Shown here: positions 33,673-42,037 of the stretch, in pieces
Numbering within the stretch: position 1 is the stretch's first letter
Layout of the letters: each line of letters begins with the position of its first letter
DNA from: Cognatishimia activa
GTDB taxonomy: Bacteria > Pseudomonadota > Alphaproteobacteria > Rhodobacterales > Rhodobacteraceae
Reading direction: 5' to 3'
Length of the DNA: 64,000 bases
Assembly (NCBI RefSeq): GCF_017798205.1
Contig: NZ_CP060010.1
Coordinates: 1,798,001 to 1,862,000, forward strand
Position numbers and translations under genes: made by a program
The notes under the pieces: generated by a model
Database searches by the model: none
The model's input: only the letters and a program-made list of their open reading frames with translations
What the model was told of the DNA's origin: nothing

Positions 33673-34649
33673 GCCGCTATGCGCGTCAATCTGCGGTGCC
33701 CAGCTTTGGGCCTAAAGGCACAGCTGCCCTGCGCAAAGCACGCGTGCTTGTGATTGGCGCTGGCGGGTTGGCGGCTCCGGTAATGCAGTATTTGGTTGGT
33801 GCTGGCGTTGGGTTCATCCGGCTGGTGGATCCAGATCGCGTGGACCTCAGCAACCTGCACCGGCAGACGTTGTTTCGCGAGGACGACATTGGCGCGCCTA
33901 AGGTGACGGCGGTTGCGGCGCATATGGGATCTCTGAATTCCGAGGTCGAGATTGATGCGGTGAAAGCGCGATTTGATCCGACTTTGGCGCGAATGCTGTG
34001 TCAGGACGTAGACCTCGTTCTCGATTGCGCCGACAGTTTCGCCGCGAGCTATGGGGCCAGTGATTATTGCCTTGAAGCAGGCCTGCCTCTGATCAGTGCC
34101 TCGGTTGTGGGGACCGAAGGCTATGCGGGTGGTTTCTGCGCGGGCACGCCAAGTTTGCGGGCGCTGTTCCCTGATTTGCCGGAGACGCTGGGCAGTTGCG
34201 ACACGGATGGGGTGCTTGGCCCGTCAGTAGGCGTCATCGGCAGCCTACAGGCGCAGATGGCGCTTGCGGTTTTGACCAAAGCCCAGCCAAGCCCGCTAGG
34301 TCAGCTCGTCCGATATGACGCGCTGAGCCTGCGCTTTAGCCAGTTCCGCTTTGATGGGGCACCAGAACCCGAGGTCGGCTACCGCTTTATTGGCGCACAA
34401 GAGATCAGCCCGATTGATCACGTCATCGACCTGCGTGCCGAGGACGAAGACGGCCCGGCTATCCCCCTAACCGAACGCCGCACTGTTGCCGAACTGGCCG
34501 AAAACGGAACCTCCGCGACGGCTGAGGGCGCGCGGATTGTGCTGGCCTGCCGCTCGGGTCAACGGGCTTGGAAGGCCGCAGACGCTTTAACCAAACACGG
34601 ACATGAGAACATCGCGCTAGTCGCTCTGGGCGGCGGTGCTGTAGATTAA
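33669..34649 (+). CDS. thiF: ThiF/MoeB/HesA adenylyltransferase with C-terminal rhodanese-like domain
   Basis: A 326-residue E1-like protein. The nucleotide-binding fold is VLVIGAGGLAAPVMQYLVGA near residues 27-46, followed by DPDRVDLSNLHRQTLF and a DLVLDCADSFA segment. Residues about 245-326 form a rhodanese-like domain with IVLACRSGQRAWKAADAL, where the cysteine is the persulfide candidate. It probably adenylates the ThiS C-terminus and may also supply sulfur. The ATG at 33669 overlaps the thiE stop. The family includes MoeB, so the thiF symbol rests on the operon. A CxxC zinc site is not obvious. Confidence 0.88.
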   Translation: MSRYARQSAVPSFGPKGTAALRKARVLVIGAGGLAAPVMQYLVGAGVGFIRLVDPDRVDLSNLHRQTLFREDDIGAPKVTAVAAHMGSLNSEVEIDAVKARFDPTLARMLCQDVDLVLDCADSFAASYGASDYCLEAGLPLISASVVGTEGYAGGFCAGTPSLRALFPDLPETLGSCDTDGVLGPSVGVIGSLQAQMALAVLTKAQPSPLGQLVRYDALSLRFSQFRFDGAPEPEVGYRFIGAQEISPIDHVIDLRAEDEDGPAIPLTERRTVAELAENGTSATAEGARIVLACRSGQRAWKAADALTKHGHENIALVALGGGAVD

Positions 34650-34665
34650 CTAGGAGATAGAATTC

Positions 34666-35601
34666 ATGAAGAAACTCTTGATGGCAGCGGCCTTTCTGAC
34701 CGCGACGCCTGCTTTCGCCGCCGACAAGATGACACTTTTGCTCGATTGGTTTGTGAACCCCGACCACGGCCCGATCATTGTCGCGCAGGAGCTGGGCTAT
34801 TTCGCGGACCAAGGCCTTGAGGTCGAAGTGATCGCGCCTGCAGACCCAGCGGATCCACCAAAACTGGTGGCCGCTGGCAAAGCAGACCTCGCGATTTCCT
34901 ATCAGCCGCAGCTACACTTGCAGGTGGCCGAAGGCTTGCCTCTTAAGCGGGTTGGCACGTTGGTCGCGACGCCTTTGAATTGCCTCTTGGTGCTTGAAGA
35001 CGGCCCGATCAAAACGCCCGCAGACCTCAAAGGCGGCAAGATCGGCTTCTCGGTCGCAGGCGTTGAAGAAGCTTTGCTGGTCGCGATCCTTGAGAAATAC
35101 GGCGTTGGTTTTGACGAAGTGGAACTGGTTAATGTGAACTGGTCTCTGTCGCCATCCCTGATGTCCGGCCAAGTGGACGCGGTAATCGGCGCCTACCGGA
35201 ACTTTGAGCTGAACCAGATGGAAATCGAAGAGGTGCCCGGCAAGTGTTTCTACATCGAAGAAGAGGGCGTTCCGACCTATGACGAGCTGATCTATGTCGC
35301 GAACCCAGCGACCATGGACGCTGACATGACCCGCCGTTTCCTGCGCGCGACTGAACTGGCGACGCAATACATCGTCAACAACCCAGAGAAATCCTGGGAG
35401 ATCTTCTCCGGCACATCACCTGAACTGCAGGATCGTCTGAACGCAATGGCTTGGGTCGATACATTGCCACGGTTCGCGCTGCGTCCAGAGGCGCTGGATG
35501 AAGGTCGCTACACCCGTTTTGAGGCGTTCTTGGCAGCCTCTGGTTTGGTTGAAGGCACGCGTCCGGTTGCCGATCTGGCAGTCGATCTGGGTGCAGAATG
35601 A
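34666..35601 (+). CDS. thiY: Pyrimidine-precursor ABC transporter substrate-binding protein (ThiY-like)
   Basis: A 311-residue periplasmic binding protein of the NMT1/THI5-like family. The signal peptide is MKKLLMAAAFLTATPAFAAD. The mature part begins KMTLLLDWFVNPDHGPIIVA, with the WFVNPDHGP motif that contacts the pyrimidine in ThiY and Thi5. LQVAEGLPLKRVGTLVATPL and GKIGFSVAGVEEALL follow. ThiY proteins bind formylaminopyrimidine (FAMP), a thiamine breakdown product. With the ATP-binding ThiZ and permease ThiX below, this makes a salvage importer. GGAGAT precedes the ATG, and the stop overlaps tenA. Confidence 0.92.
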   Translation: MKKLLMAAAFLTATPAFAADKMTLLLDWFVNPDHGPIIVAQELGYFADQGLEVEVIAPADPADPPKLVAAGKADLAISYQPQLHLQVAEGLPLKRVGTLVATPLNCLLVLEDGPIKTPADLKGGKIGFSVAGVEEALLVAILEKYGVGFDEVELVNVNWSLSPSLMSGQVDAVIGAYRNFELNQMEIEEVPGKCFYIEEEGVPTYDELIYVANPATMDADMTRRFLRATELATQYIVNNPEKSWEIFSGTSPELQDRLNAMAWVDTLPRFALRPEALDEGRYTRFEAFLAASGLVEGTRPVADLAVDLGAE

Positions 35602-36266
35602 GCTACGGCGTCATTTTCCCAAAATGGCGTGAGGCGGCGGGTCAGTCTTGGCCCGCCTACACCGACCACGCCTTTGTGCGTGGGCTGAAGGACGGCTCGC
35701 TGCCCCGCGAGGCGTTTTTGCATTATCTGGTGCAGGATTACGTCTTTCTGATCCATTTCTCACGTGCCTGGGCCTTGGCGATCACCAAGGCTGAAACGCC
35801 CGAGGAAATGCGGTTGTGTGCAGGCACGGTCAACGCGCTGATCAACGAAGAGATCGCGTTGCATATCAAGACCTGTGCTGAGGCTGGGATTTCGGAAGAA
35901 GAGCTCTTCGCAGCAGAAGAACGTCCCGAAAACCTCGCCTATACACGCTACGTGCTGGATGCAGGTCATTCCGGAGATCTCCTTGATCTGATGGCTGCCC
36001 TTGCGCCCTGTGTGATGGGCTATGGCGAGATTGGCGCGCGGTTGATTAAGGATCATGCGCCTGATTATGCCGAATGGATCGGCACCTATGGGGCTGAGGA
36101 CTATCAGGGCGTTTGCAAAGAGGTCGGTGCTTTGATTGATGCCGCCGTGGCGCGGCGTCTGGGCGACAACCCAGAACAAAGCCCGCGCTGGGCTCGGCTT
36201 TGCCAGCATTTCACCATGGCGACCAAGCTTGAGGTCAGTTTTTGGGATATGGGGTTGAACCCATGA
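35598..36266 (+). CDS. tenA: Thiaminase II / aminopyrimidine aminohydrolase, TenA_C type
   Basis: A 222-residue all-helical TenA protein with the active-site cysteine present: C138 in AALAPCVMGYGEIG. The other usual residues, D47/Y48 in LVQDYVF and a C-terminal glutamate in KLEVSFWD, are also there. TenA_C enzymes hydrolyse aminomethyl-pyrimidine to HMP for salvage. Its ATG overlaps the thiY stop by four bases and its stop overlaps thiZ by four, inside the salvage importer block. A second TenA-family gene of the E type lies two genes downstream. Confidence 0.93.
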   Translation: MSYGVIFPKWREAAGQSWPAYTDHAFVRGLKDGSLPREAFLHYLVQDYVFLIHFSRAWALAITKAETPEEMRLCAGTVNALINEEIALHIKTCAEAGISEEELFAAEERPENLAYTRYVLDAGHSGDLLDLMAALAPCVMGYGEIGARLIKDHAPDYAEWIGTYGAEDYQGVCKEVGALIDAAVARRLGDNPEQSPRWARLCQHFTMATKLEVSFWDMGLNP

Positions 36267-36991
36267 GCAAGGCCCCGGCGCTTTATCTTTCCGGATCGGC
36301 TTCTTTTGAGGACACGCCTGTGTTCACGGGGCTAGATCTAAAGGTCGCGGCGGGGCGATGGACCTGTTTGCTGGGCTCTAGCGGGGTTGGGAAATCCACG
36401 ATCTTGAAGCTTTTTGCTGGGCTGGCGGATCAGGTGGACTTTACAGGGCAATTGGGCGCTGAGGGGATGGATCTGGATGGATCTGTCGCCCTGATGGCGC
36501 AGGATGATCTGTTGATGCCCTGGCTGACGGCCCTTGAAAACGTCCTGCTCGGCGCGCGTTTGCGGGGCGATAAGCCTGACACAATGCGTGCTTTGGACGT
36601 GCTTGCGCGTGTCGGATTGTCAGAAAAGGCGGGTCAAAAACCTGCTGAGCTTTCCGGCGGGCAACGTCAACGCGTCGCGCTGGCGCGCACCTTGATGGAG
36701 GATCGTCCGATTGTATTGCTGGACGAACCTTTCTCTGCGCTCGATGCCAAGACACGGGCGCAAATGCAGGACCTGGCGTGCGAGCTTCTCGCGGGCCGCA
36801 CTGTGCTTTTGGTGACCCATGACCCTGCCGAAGCCGCGCGATTGGGCCATCAGATCATTTTGATGACCGAAGAGAACACCCAAGCAATTACCCCTCCACA
36901 AAGCGACGCACCCCGTGCTGCAACTGATCCTGACGTGCTGCGCGCGCAGGGCGATATGCTTGCTTTGCTCTGTGCTGAAACCCCTGACTAA
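36263..36991 (+). CDS. thiZ: ABC transporter ATP-binding protein (ThiZ-like)
   Basis: A 242-residue ABC ATPase. Walker A GSSGVGKST is near residues 38-46, the signature LSGGQRQRVALART near 130, Walker B IVLLDEPFSALDA near 151, and the switch histidine in LVTHDPAEAAR. It powers the pyrimidine importer with ThiY and ThiX. The ATG at 36263 overlaps the tenA stop (ATGA); the frame extends seven codons upstream. The next gene begins ten bases downstream. Confidence 0.93.
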   Translation: MSKAPALYLSGSASFEDTPVFTGLDLKVAAGRWTCLLGSSGVGKSTILKLFAGLADQVDFTGQLGAEGMDLDGSVALMAQDDLLMPWLTALENVLLGARLRGDKPDTMRALDVLARVGLSEKAGQKPAELSGGQRQRVALARTLMEDRPIVLLDEPFSALDAKTRAQMQDLACELLAGRTVLLVTHDPAEAARLGHQIILMTEENTQAITPPQSDAPRAATDPDVLRAQGDMLALLCAETPD

Positions 36992-37001
36992 AGAGACCCA
37001 A

Positions 37002-37655
37002 ATGCGCGCGACCGACTACCTTAAAGAGCAATGCCAGAGTGACTGGACCGCGGCCACGACCCATGCGTTTACCGACGCTCTGGCCGATGGCAGTTTGGAC
37101 CTGGAAAAAATGGTCGGGTATCTGCAGCAGGACTATCTGTTCATTGAGGATTTCGTCCGGCTTCTGGCGTCAGCCATTGCGCATGCGCCGACCTTGCCGG
37201 ATGCCATCCCCGCGGCGCAATTCATGGGCGTGATCTCTGGGCCAGAAAACACCTACTTTCTGCGCAGCTTTGAGGCGTTGGACGCCCAAAGCGACGCGCT
37301 AGCCACTGAAGAAACCGTCGCGTTTCAGACCCTGATGCGCAAGGCGGCACGGTCTGGTCGCTATGAGGTGATGCTCTCGGTTTTGGTCGTGGCAGAGTGG
37401 GTCTATCTGGAGTGGGCGCGCCCCTTTGAAGATCGCGCAGACGCGCTGCCATTCTATTTCGGTGAATGGATTACGTTGCATTGCGGTGCAGGCTTTGAAG
37501 GTGTCGTGGCCTATCTGCGCGGGCAATTGGATCAGGTCTGGGACGGTCTGGACGCCGCCGCAAAGTCTGATGTTGTCGAGATGTTTACTGCGGCTGTGGC
37601 CTGTGAGCGCGCGTTTTTTGACGCGGCCTGGGCCGGTTTTGAGGTCGCGACATGA
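37002..37655 (+). CDS. TenA family protein, TenA_E type (no active-site cysteine)
   Basis: A 217-residue TenA-fold protein. The aspartate and tyrosine of LQQDYLF (D44, Y45) are kept, but the cysteine position is occupied by VVAEWVYLEWA (E132, E137), the pattern of TenA_E proteins. Plant TenA_E proteins act on formylamino- or amino-pyrimidine in the salvage pathway, and a similar step is possible here. The gene sits between thiZ and thiX in the riboswitch-controlled operon, and its stop overlaps thiX by four bases. The exact reaction is unproven. Confidence 0.85.
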   Translation: MRATDYLKEQCQSDWTAATTHAFTDALADGSLDLEKMVGYLQQDYLFIEDFVRLLASAIAHAPTLPDAIPAAQFMGVISGPENTYFLRSFEALDAQSDALATEETVAFQTLMRKAARSGRYEVMLSVLVVAEWVYLEWARPFEDRADALPFYFGEWITLHCGAGFEGVVAYLRGQLDQVWDGLDAAAKSDVVEMFTAAVACERAFFDAAWAGFEVAT

Positions 37656-38389
37656 AACCTTGGCAGGCCGGCATAGCTTCGACAGTTTTGGGTTTGGCGA
37701 TCTGGCAGGCCGTGGTCTGGACCTTCGACCTGCCGAAGTTTATTTTGCCGAGCCCCGGTTTGGTGGCGGAAACTCTTTGGAAAAGCCGCGCGCTGATAGC
37801 TGAAAACGCTCTGGTGACGTTAAGTGAGGTGCTTGTTGGTCTGGTGCTAGGGGCGATCCTCGGAGGGCTTTCTGCCATAGGCCTAGCAGCGTCGCCGATG
37901 GCGCGGGCCTTGGTACGGCCGATGCTGGTCTTTAGTCAGGCGGTTCCGGTCTTTGCTTTGGCGCCGATCCTGACGCTCTGGCTGGGCTATGGGCTTTGGT
38001 CCAAGGTCGCGATGGCTCTGATCATTATTTATTTTCCGGTAACCTCGTCATTTTTTGACGCGCTGATGCGTACGAACAAGGACTGGCTGGGATTGGCGCG
38101 TGTGATGGGCGCGACACCGTTTCGCGTGATGTGGCATATTCGGATCCCATCGGCGCTGCCGGGGTTTGCCTCGGGGCTGAGGTTGGCGGCGGTCTATGCG
38201 CCGATTGGGGCAATTATCGGCGAGTGGGTTGGGGCCAGCAAAGGGCTTGGCTATCTGATGTTGTTGGCCAATGGGCGTGCCAAGATTGATTTGATGTTTG
38301 CGTCTCTGATTGTCTTGGCCGTGCTGACACTGTGTTTGCACGCGGCGGTGGATCAATTCTGTCGTAAGGTGTTGGATCGTCCCGCTTAA
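37652..38389 (+). CDS. thiX: ABC transporter permease (ThiX-like)
   Basis: A 245-residue permease of the BPD_transp_1 (SsuC/TauC-like) family with about six membrane segments. The EAA-type loop is ARVMGATPFRVMWHIRIPSA, and APIGAIIGEWVGASKGLGYL near the end is family-typical. It completes the pyrimidine importer with ThiY and ThiZ. Its ATG overlaps the stop of the TenA_E gene. It is the last gene of the thiamine operon and is followed at once by a GGGGCTTTGCCCC stem-loop. Confidence 0.92.
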   Translation: MKPWQAGIASTVLGLAIWQAVVWTFDLPKFILPSPGLVAETLWKSRALIAENALVTLSEVLVGLVLGAILGGLSAIGLAASPMARALVRPMLVFSQAVPVFALAPILTLWLGYGLWSKVAMALIIIYFPVTSSFFDALMRTNKDWLGLARVMGATPFRVMWHIRIPSALPGFASGLRLAAVYAPIGAIIGEWVGASKGLGYLMLLANGRAKIDLMFASLIVLAVLTLCLHAAVDQFCRKVLDRPA

Positions 38390-38391
38390 GT

Positions 38392-38404
38392 GGGGCTTTG
38401 CCCC
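38392..38404 (+). repeat. GGGGCTTTGCCCC stem-loop fused to the thiX stop
   Basis: TTAAGTGGGGCTTTGCCCCC begins in the last thiX codon, contains its TAA stop, and forms a small perfect hairpin. The same arrangement ends hbdA on the other strand (46815-46827): TTAAGAGGGGCTTTGCCCCC, again with the TAA inside. This suggests a dispersed element that lands on stop codons, possibly a terminator. Confidence 0.5.
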
Positions 38405-38427
38405 CTAGGCTGCGCCAATTCACCCAG

Positions 38428-38450
38428 GATATTTCTAGCAAGAGAAAGTG
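38428..38450. repeat. Dispersed intergenic element, copy 3 (single arm)
   Basis: GATATTTCTAGCAAGAGAAA resembles the left arm of the element at 21299-21352. It lies between the thiX end and the convergent 2OG-oxygenase stop, again at gene 3' ends. Confidence 0.45.
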
Positions 38451-38451
38451 G

Positions 38452-39231
38452 TCAGCTTAGGCGGCCATAGAACGTCATGCGCGCGCTTTCGGAGAGCTCT
38501 ATGCCGGGTTCGGAGTTATATGCGAGCACGGCCAACATGCGCGTTTTGTCGCTTTCGTTTGGGGACACGCGATGGATGGAATTGCGACCGCGGAATAGCA
38601 CCAACGTGCCGGGATCCATATTGAGGACTTTGGGTGCGGTCTTGCCATCCAGAAGTGCGGCGACGCCGTCGTAGTTCATCTCTCCGACGTCTGCGTCACG
38701 CAGGTCTTTGATGTATTCAAAATCGCTGCCGGCGTCGGGTTTCTGGATCAGAAGGGTGATGGCGAAAGAAGAGTTGTCAAAATGCCAGCCCAATTCCTGA
38801 CCCCTTTCCGCGTAGTGGATATTTATTGAGGACAAGCCGTCCGCATAGGGATGCAGCGCGGATTCTCCGGTGACATGCTTGACGAAGTCACGAAACAGCG
38901 GTGCATCGTAAATCGTGCGCAGGGGAGAGTCTGCAGCCACGACATCATCGCAGATGCAGCCCTTTGATGAGACGACGTGACGGTTCGCTGGGTGATCCTT
39001 GTCAAACGCAGGATTTTCAGGAGTCAGGTAGACCGAATGGCTCTGTGTGCAGAAGTAGGCTTTGGATTGGCCTTGCTTGGCCTCATTCTGCATAGCTTCC
39101 AATGCCGACGAAGTGATGAAGTCTGGGAGAACAAGCACGCCCGCGCTGTCCAAAGCCTCTTTGCATCGGTCTAAGAAGGACGGAGCTGCGAGCGGGTATT
39201 CGGCCGTTTGAACGATCTCTTCTATGGACAT
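38452..39231 (-). CDS. 2-oxoglutarate/Fe(II)-dependent oxygenase
   Basis: A 259-residue protein. The iron triad is H150 and D152 in ELGWHFDNSSFAI and H220 in FRGRNSIHRVSP, with R231 after DKTR as the likely 2-oxoglutarate ligand. It is not close to the PhyH-type protein at 10.4-11.2 kb; the strand order HFDNSS...GTLVLFRGRNSIHRV resembles the ArpA/HalB-like group of oxygenases. AGGAGG sits six bases before the ATG at 39231; 48 more residues of open upstream frame are ignored. It is downstream of pckA on the same strand, separated by a stem-loop. Substrate unknown. Confidence 0.75.
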   Translation of the reverse strand: MSIEEIVQTAEYPLAAPSFLDRCKEALDSAGVLVLPDFITSSALEAMQNEAKQGQSKAYFCTQSHSVYLTPENPAFDKDHPANRHVVSSKGCICDDVVAADSPLRTIYDAPLFRDFVKHVTGESALHPYADGLSSINIHYAERGQELGWHFDNSSFAITLLIQKPDAGSDFEYIKDLRDADVGEMNYDGVAALLDGKTAPKVLNMDPGTLVLFRGRNSIHRVSPNESDKTRMLAVLAYNSEPGIELSESARMTFYGRLS

Positions 39232-39331
39232 GGCTTGCCTCCTGACTTGTGTAGTGATGTCAGACTTGCACGTGTTCCCCAGCAAATCACGTCTAATTGC
39301 GGCACGATGGGACGATTTCGATGAAAGCAAA

Positions 39332-39362
39332 CGGGCCGGCCTCTTGCGCAGAGTCCGGCCCG
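39332..39362 (-). terminator. Stem-loop after pckA
   Basis: CGGGCCGG pairs with CCGGCCCG around a 15-base loop; read on the pckA strand it is followed by TTTGCTTTC, so it probably terminates pckA. It lies 26 bases past the pckA stop. Confidence 0.6.
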
Positions 39363-39387
39363 AAAACTTTCGCAAAGAGCGCTGTGC

Positions 39388-40986
39388 TTAGCCGATCGCG
39401 GCTGCTTTCACGTCGCTGTCGATGTAAGGCAGGTATTGTTCAAAGTTGTCGCTGAACATTTGTACCAGTTTAGCAGCTTGGGCATCATAGGCCGATTTGT
39501 CGTCCCACGTCCGGCGCGGATCAAGCAGTAGTTCTGCGACACCTTGAACCTGCACAGGCACATCAAACCCAAAGTTCGCGTCCTTGCGGAACTCGGCATT
39601 GGCCAGAGAGCCATCCAGAGCCGCAGTCAAAAGCGCACGGGTTGCGCGGATTGGCATACGGGAGCCAGTGCCATAGGCTCCGCCGGTCCAGCCGGTGTTG
39701 ACCAGCCAGCAGGTCGCGCCATGCCGGGCGATCTTTTCACGCAGCAGGTTGCCGTAGACTTCGGGGCGACGCGGCATGAAGGGCGCGCCAAAGCAGGTCG
39801 AGAAGGTGGGTTCCGGTTCGGTCACGCCACGCTCGGTTCCGGCCACTTTGGAGGTGAAACCCGACAGGAAGTGATACATCGCCTGTGCCGGAGTCAAACG
39901 CGCGATTGGAGGCAGAACACCGAAGGCATCACATGTCAGCATGATGATGTTTTTCGGATGGCCACCCATCGCAGATTCCGACGCGTTGGAGATATAGTGC
40001 AGCGGGTAGGCGCAGCGCATATTCGCGGTCAGGCTGTCGTCGTTGAAATCCAACTCTTTGGTGTCTGGATCAAACACCATGTTTTCGATCACGGTGCCAA
40101 ATTTGGAGGTGGTCGCGTAGATCTCTGGCTCTGCTTCTTCAGACAGGTTGATGGTTTTTGCATAGCATCCACCCTCGAAGTTGAAGGTGCCCTGATCAGA
40201 CCATCCGTGCTCGTCATCGCCAATCAGTACGCGATCCGGATCTGCAGAAAGCGTTGTCTTGCCGGTGCCAGACAGGCCAAAGAAGACCGCGGCATCCACT
40301 GGATTGTTTTTCGCGTGGTTGGCAGAGCAGTGCATCGGCATGATGCCTTTTTCAGGCAATAGGTAGTTCAGCAGGGTAAAGACGGATTTCTTATTCTCAC
40401 CCGCATATTCCGTGCCACCGATCAGGATCAGCTTGCGATCAAAGTTCATCGCAATCACGGTTTCTGTGCGGCATCCGTGCTTGGCTGGATCGGCCTGGAA
40501 GCTCGGGCAGTTGATCACGGTGAAATCCGCGGTAAAGTCTTGCAAGTCTTCGGCATCTGGGCGGCGCAGCATGGTGCGGATGAACAAACCGTGCCAGGCT
40601 AGCTCTGTCACCATGCGGACATTGATCGAATGGCGCGGGTCTGCACCACCGACGAGATCTTGAACGAAGTACTCTTTGCCCTTCATATGGGCGAGCATGT
40701 CTTCGTAGAGCGCATCAAATCCGGCCGGATCCATCGGCGCGTTGTTGTCCCACCAGATGGTGTCTTCTACGCTTGGCGTTTTGACCACGAATTTGTCTTT
40801 AGGAGACCGGCCCGTGTATTTGCCAGTGGTGGTGAGGAATGCGCCACCTTGGCCCAGCGTACCTTCGTCGCGCGCGAGTGCGGATTCGATCAGGGCTGGT
40901 TCCAGATAGTTATAATAGACATTCCCCAGACCTTCGATCCCTTGATCTTCGAGGCGGAATTGCGGGTTTACCCGTCCAAATGTCAT
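39388..40986 (-). CDS. pckA: Phosphoenolpyruvate carboxykinase (ATP)
   Basis: A 532-residue enzyme of normal length that converts oxaloacetate to phosphoenolpyruvate in gluconeogenesis. Key motifs: [12 protein letters not shown] near residue 58, HCSANHAKN near 226, the kinase 1a loop [16 protein letters not shown] near 240-255, [24 protein letters not shown], and the adenine-binding [14 protein letters not shown]. It is divergent from chvI, the usual alphaproteobacterial arrangement, where ChvI controls pckA in some rhizobia. With mcd and hbdA in the window it fits growth on C2 or acyl substrates. The 346-base upstream gap may hold shared regulatory sites. Confidence 0.97.
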   Translation of the reverse strand: MTFGRVNPQFRLEDQGIEGLGNVYYNYLEPALIESALARDEGTLGQGGAFLTTTGKYTGRSPKDKFVVKTPSVEDTIWWDNNAPMDPAGFDALYEDMLAHMKGKEYFVQDLVGGADPRHSINVRMVTELAWHGLFIRTMLRRPDAEDLQDFTADFTVINCPSFQADPAKHGCRTETVIAMNFDRKLILIGGTEYAGENKKSVFTLLNYLLPEKGIMPMHCSANHAKNNPVDAAVFFGLSGTGKTTLSADPDRVLIGDDEHGWSDQGTFNFEGGCYAKTINLSEEAEPEIYATTSKFGTVIENMVFDPDTKELDFNDDSLTANMRCAYPLHYISNASESAMGGHPKNIIMLTCDAFGVLPPIARLTPAQAMYHFLSGFTSKVAGTERGVTEPEPTFSTCFGAPFMPRRPEVYGNLLREKIARHGATCWLVNTGWTGGAYGTGSRMPIRATRALLTAALDGSLANAEFRKDANFGFDVPVQVQGVAELLLDPRRTWDDKSAYDAQAAKLVQMFSDNFEQYLPYIDSDVKAAAIG

Positions 40987-41332
40987 CTTTCAGCTCCTGT
41001 TTCCGCAAGCGATGCGGGGATTAAAGTAAAGCGCGGGCCGTTAAATAGCCGCTTCTGAGAGCGCGTATTTAGCAGCCGCAGAAAGCTCTTATCATGGCGT
41101 TTTAGGGGATGAACAGGTCACAAACGGGTAGTTAGCGCAATCAATGCAATGTTATCGCAAACGCATTGAAACATTCGGAAATCATCGGAAACCATTAGCG
41201 CCAGATTAACACATTTCGCAAAAAATAGTGTCCCCGAAGGGGTGATTCGCTGTTTGGGATTGATTGATTGGCAAAAAAAGGCCCATAATAAGGAAAAAAA
41301 TAGGCACAAAGAGCAGTATAAGGAATAATCCG
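40987..41332. other. Divergent pckA/chvI intergenic region
   Basis: This 346-base gap separates the start codons of pckA (left, minus) and chvI (right, plus). I see no gene in it. It is AT-rich near 41120-41330, with repeated short motifs (ATGCAATGTTATCGC, GCATTGAAACATTCGG) and a good AAGGA ribosome site before chvI. Promoters for both genes must lie here; a ChvI-type operator is expected from related bacteria, but I cannot point to a secure site. Confidence 0.6.
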
Positions 41333-42037
41333 ATGTCCAAGATTGCCTTGGTGGACGACGACAGGAATATCCTGACGTCGGTATCCATGACTCTTGAAGC
41401 AGAAGGCTTTGAGGTCGAAACATACAATGACGGCCAGCAAGCGCTGGACGCCTTTAATCGCAAATTGCCCGACATGGCGGTGCTCGACATTAAAATGCCG
41501 CGCATGGATGGTATGGATCTGTTGCAACGCTTGCGCCAGAAAACCACGATGCCTGTGATCTTCCTCACGTCCAAGGATGATGAGATCGACGAGGTGCTGG
41601 GTTTGCGCATGGGCGCAGACGACTATGTCAAAAAGCCTTTCAGTCAACGTCTGTTGGTCGAACGTATCCGTACACTTTTGCGTCGTCAGGATGCAGAGAA
41701 CGGCGTTGTGCCTGCGGCAGAGACCGAAGAGACCAAGGTTCTCCAGCGCGGAGAGTTGACGATGGATCCACTACGTCATGCGGTAACCTGGAAGGGTCAG
41801 GACGTGACGTTGACGGTCACTGAATTCCTGTTGTTGCAAGCATTGGCGCAACGCCCGGGCTTTGTGAAATCCCGCGACCAGCTGATGGATGTGGCCTATG
41901 ACGATCAGGTCTATGTCGACGATCGTACCATCGACAGTCACATCAAACGTCTTCGCAAAAAGATGCGCATGGCCGACTCAGAGTTCTCTGCAATTGAGAC
42001 GCTCTACGGCATCGGCTATAGATACAACGAAGAGTAA
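41333..42037 (+). CDS. chvI: Response regulator ChvI
   Basis: A 234-residue OmpR-type regulator. The receiver has acidic DDD at 8-10, phospho-acceptor D52 in [12 protein letters not shown], the threonine in VIFLTSKDD and lysine in VKKPFS. The C-terminal winged helix carries [20 protein letters not shown] and [36 protein letters not shown] is the conserved start of alphaproteobacterial ChvI; a longer frame from 41264 lacks support. AAGGA precedes the ATG. It pairs with the sensor kinase that overlaps its stop by one base and in relatives responds to acid and envelope stress. Confidence 0.95.
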   Translation: MSKIALVDDDRNILTSVSMTLEAEGFEVETYNDGQQALDAFNRKLPDMAVLDIKMPRMDGMDLLQRLRQKTTMPVIFLTSKDDEIDEVLGLRMGADDYVKKPFSQRLLVERIRTLLRRQDAENGVVPAAETEETKVLQRGELTMDPLRHAVTWKGQDVTLTVTEFLLLQALAQRPGFVKSRDQLMDVAYDDQVYVDDRTIDSHIKRLRKKMRMADSEFSAIETLYGIGYRYNEE

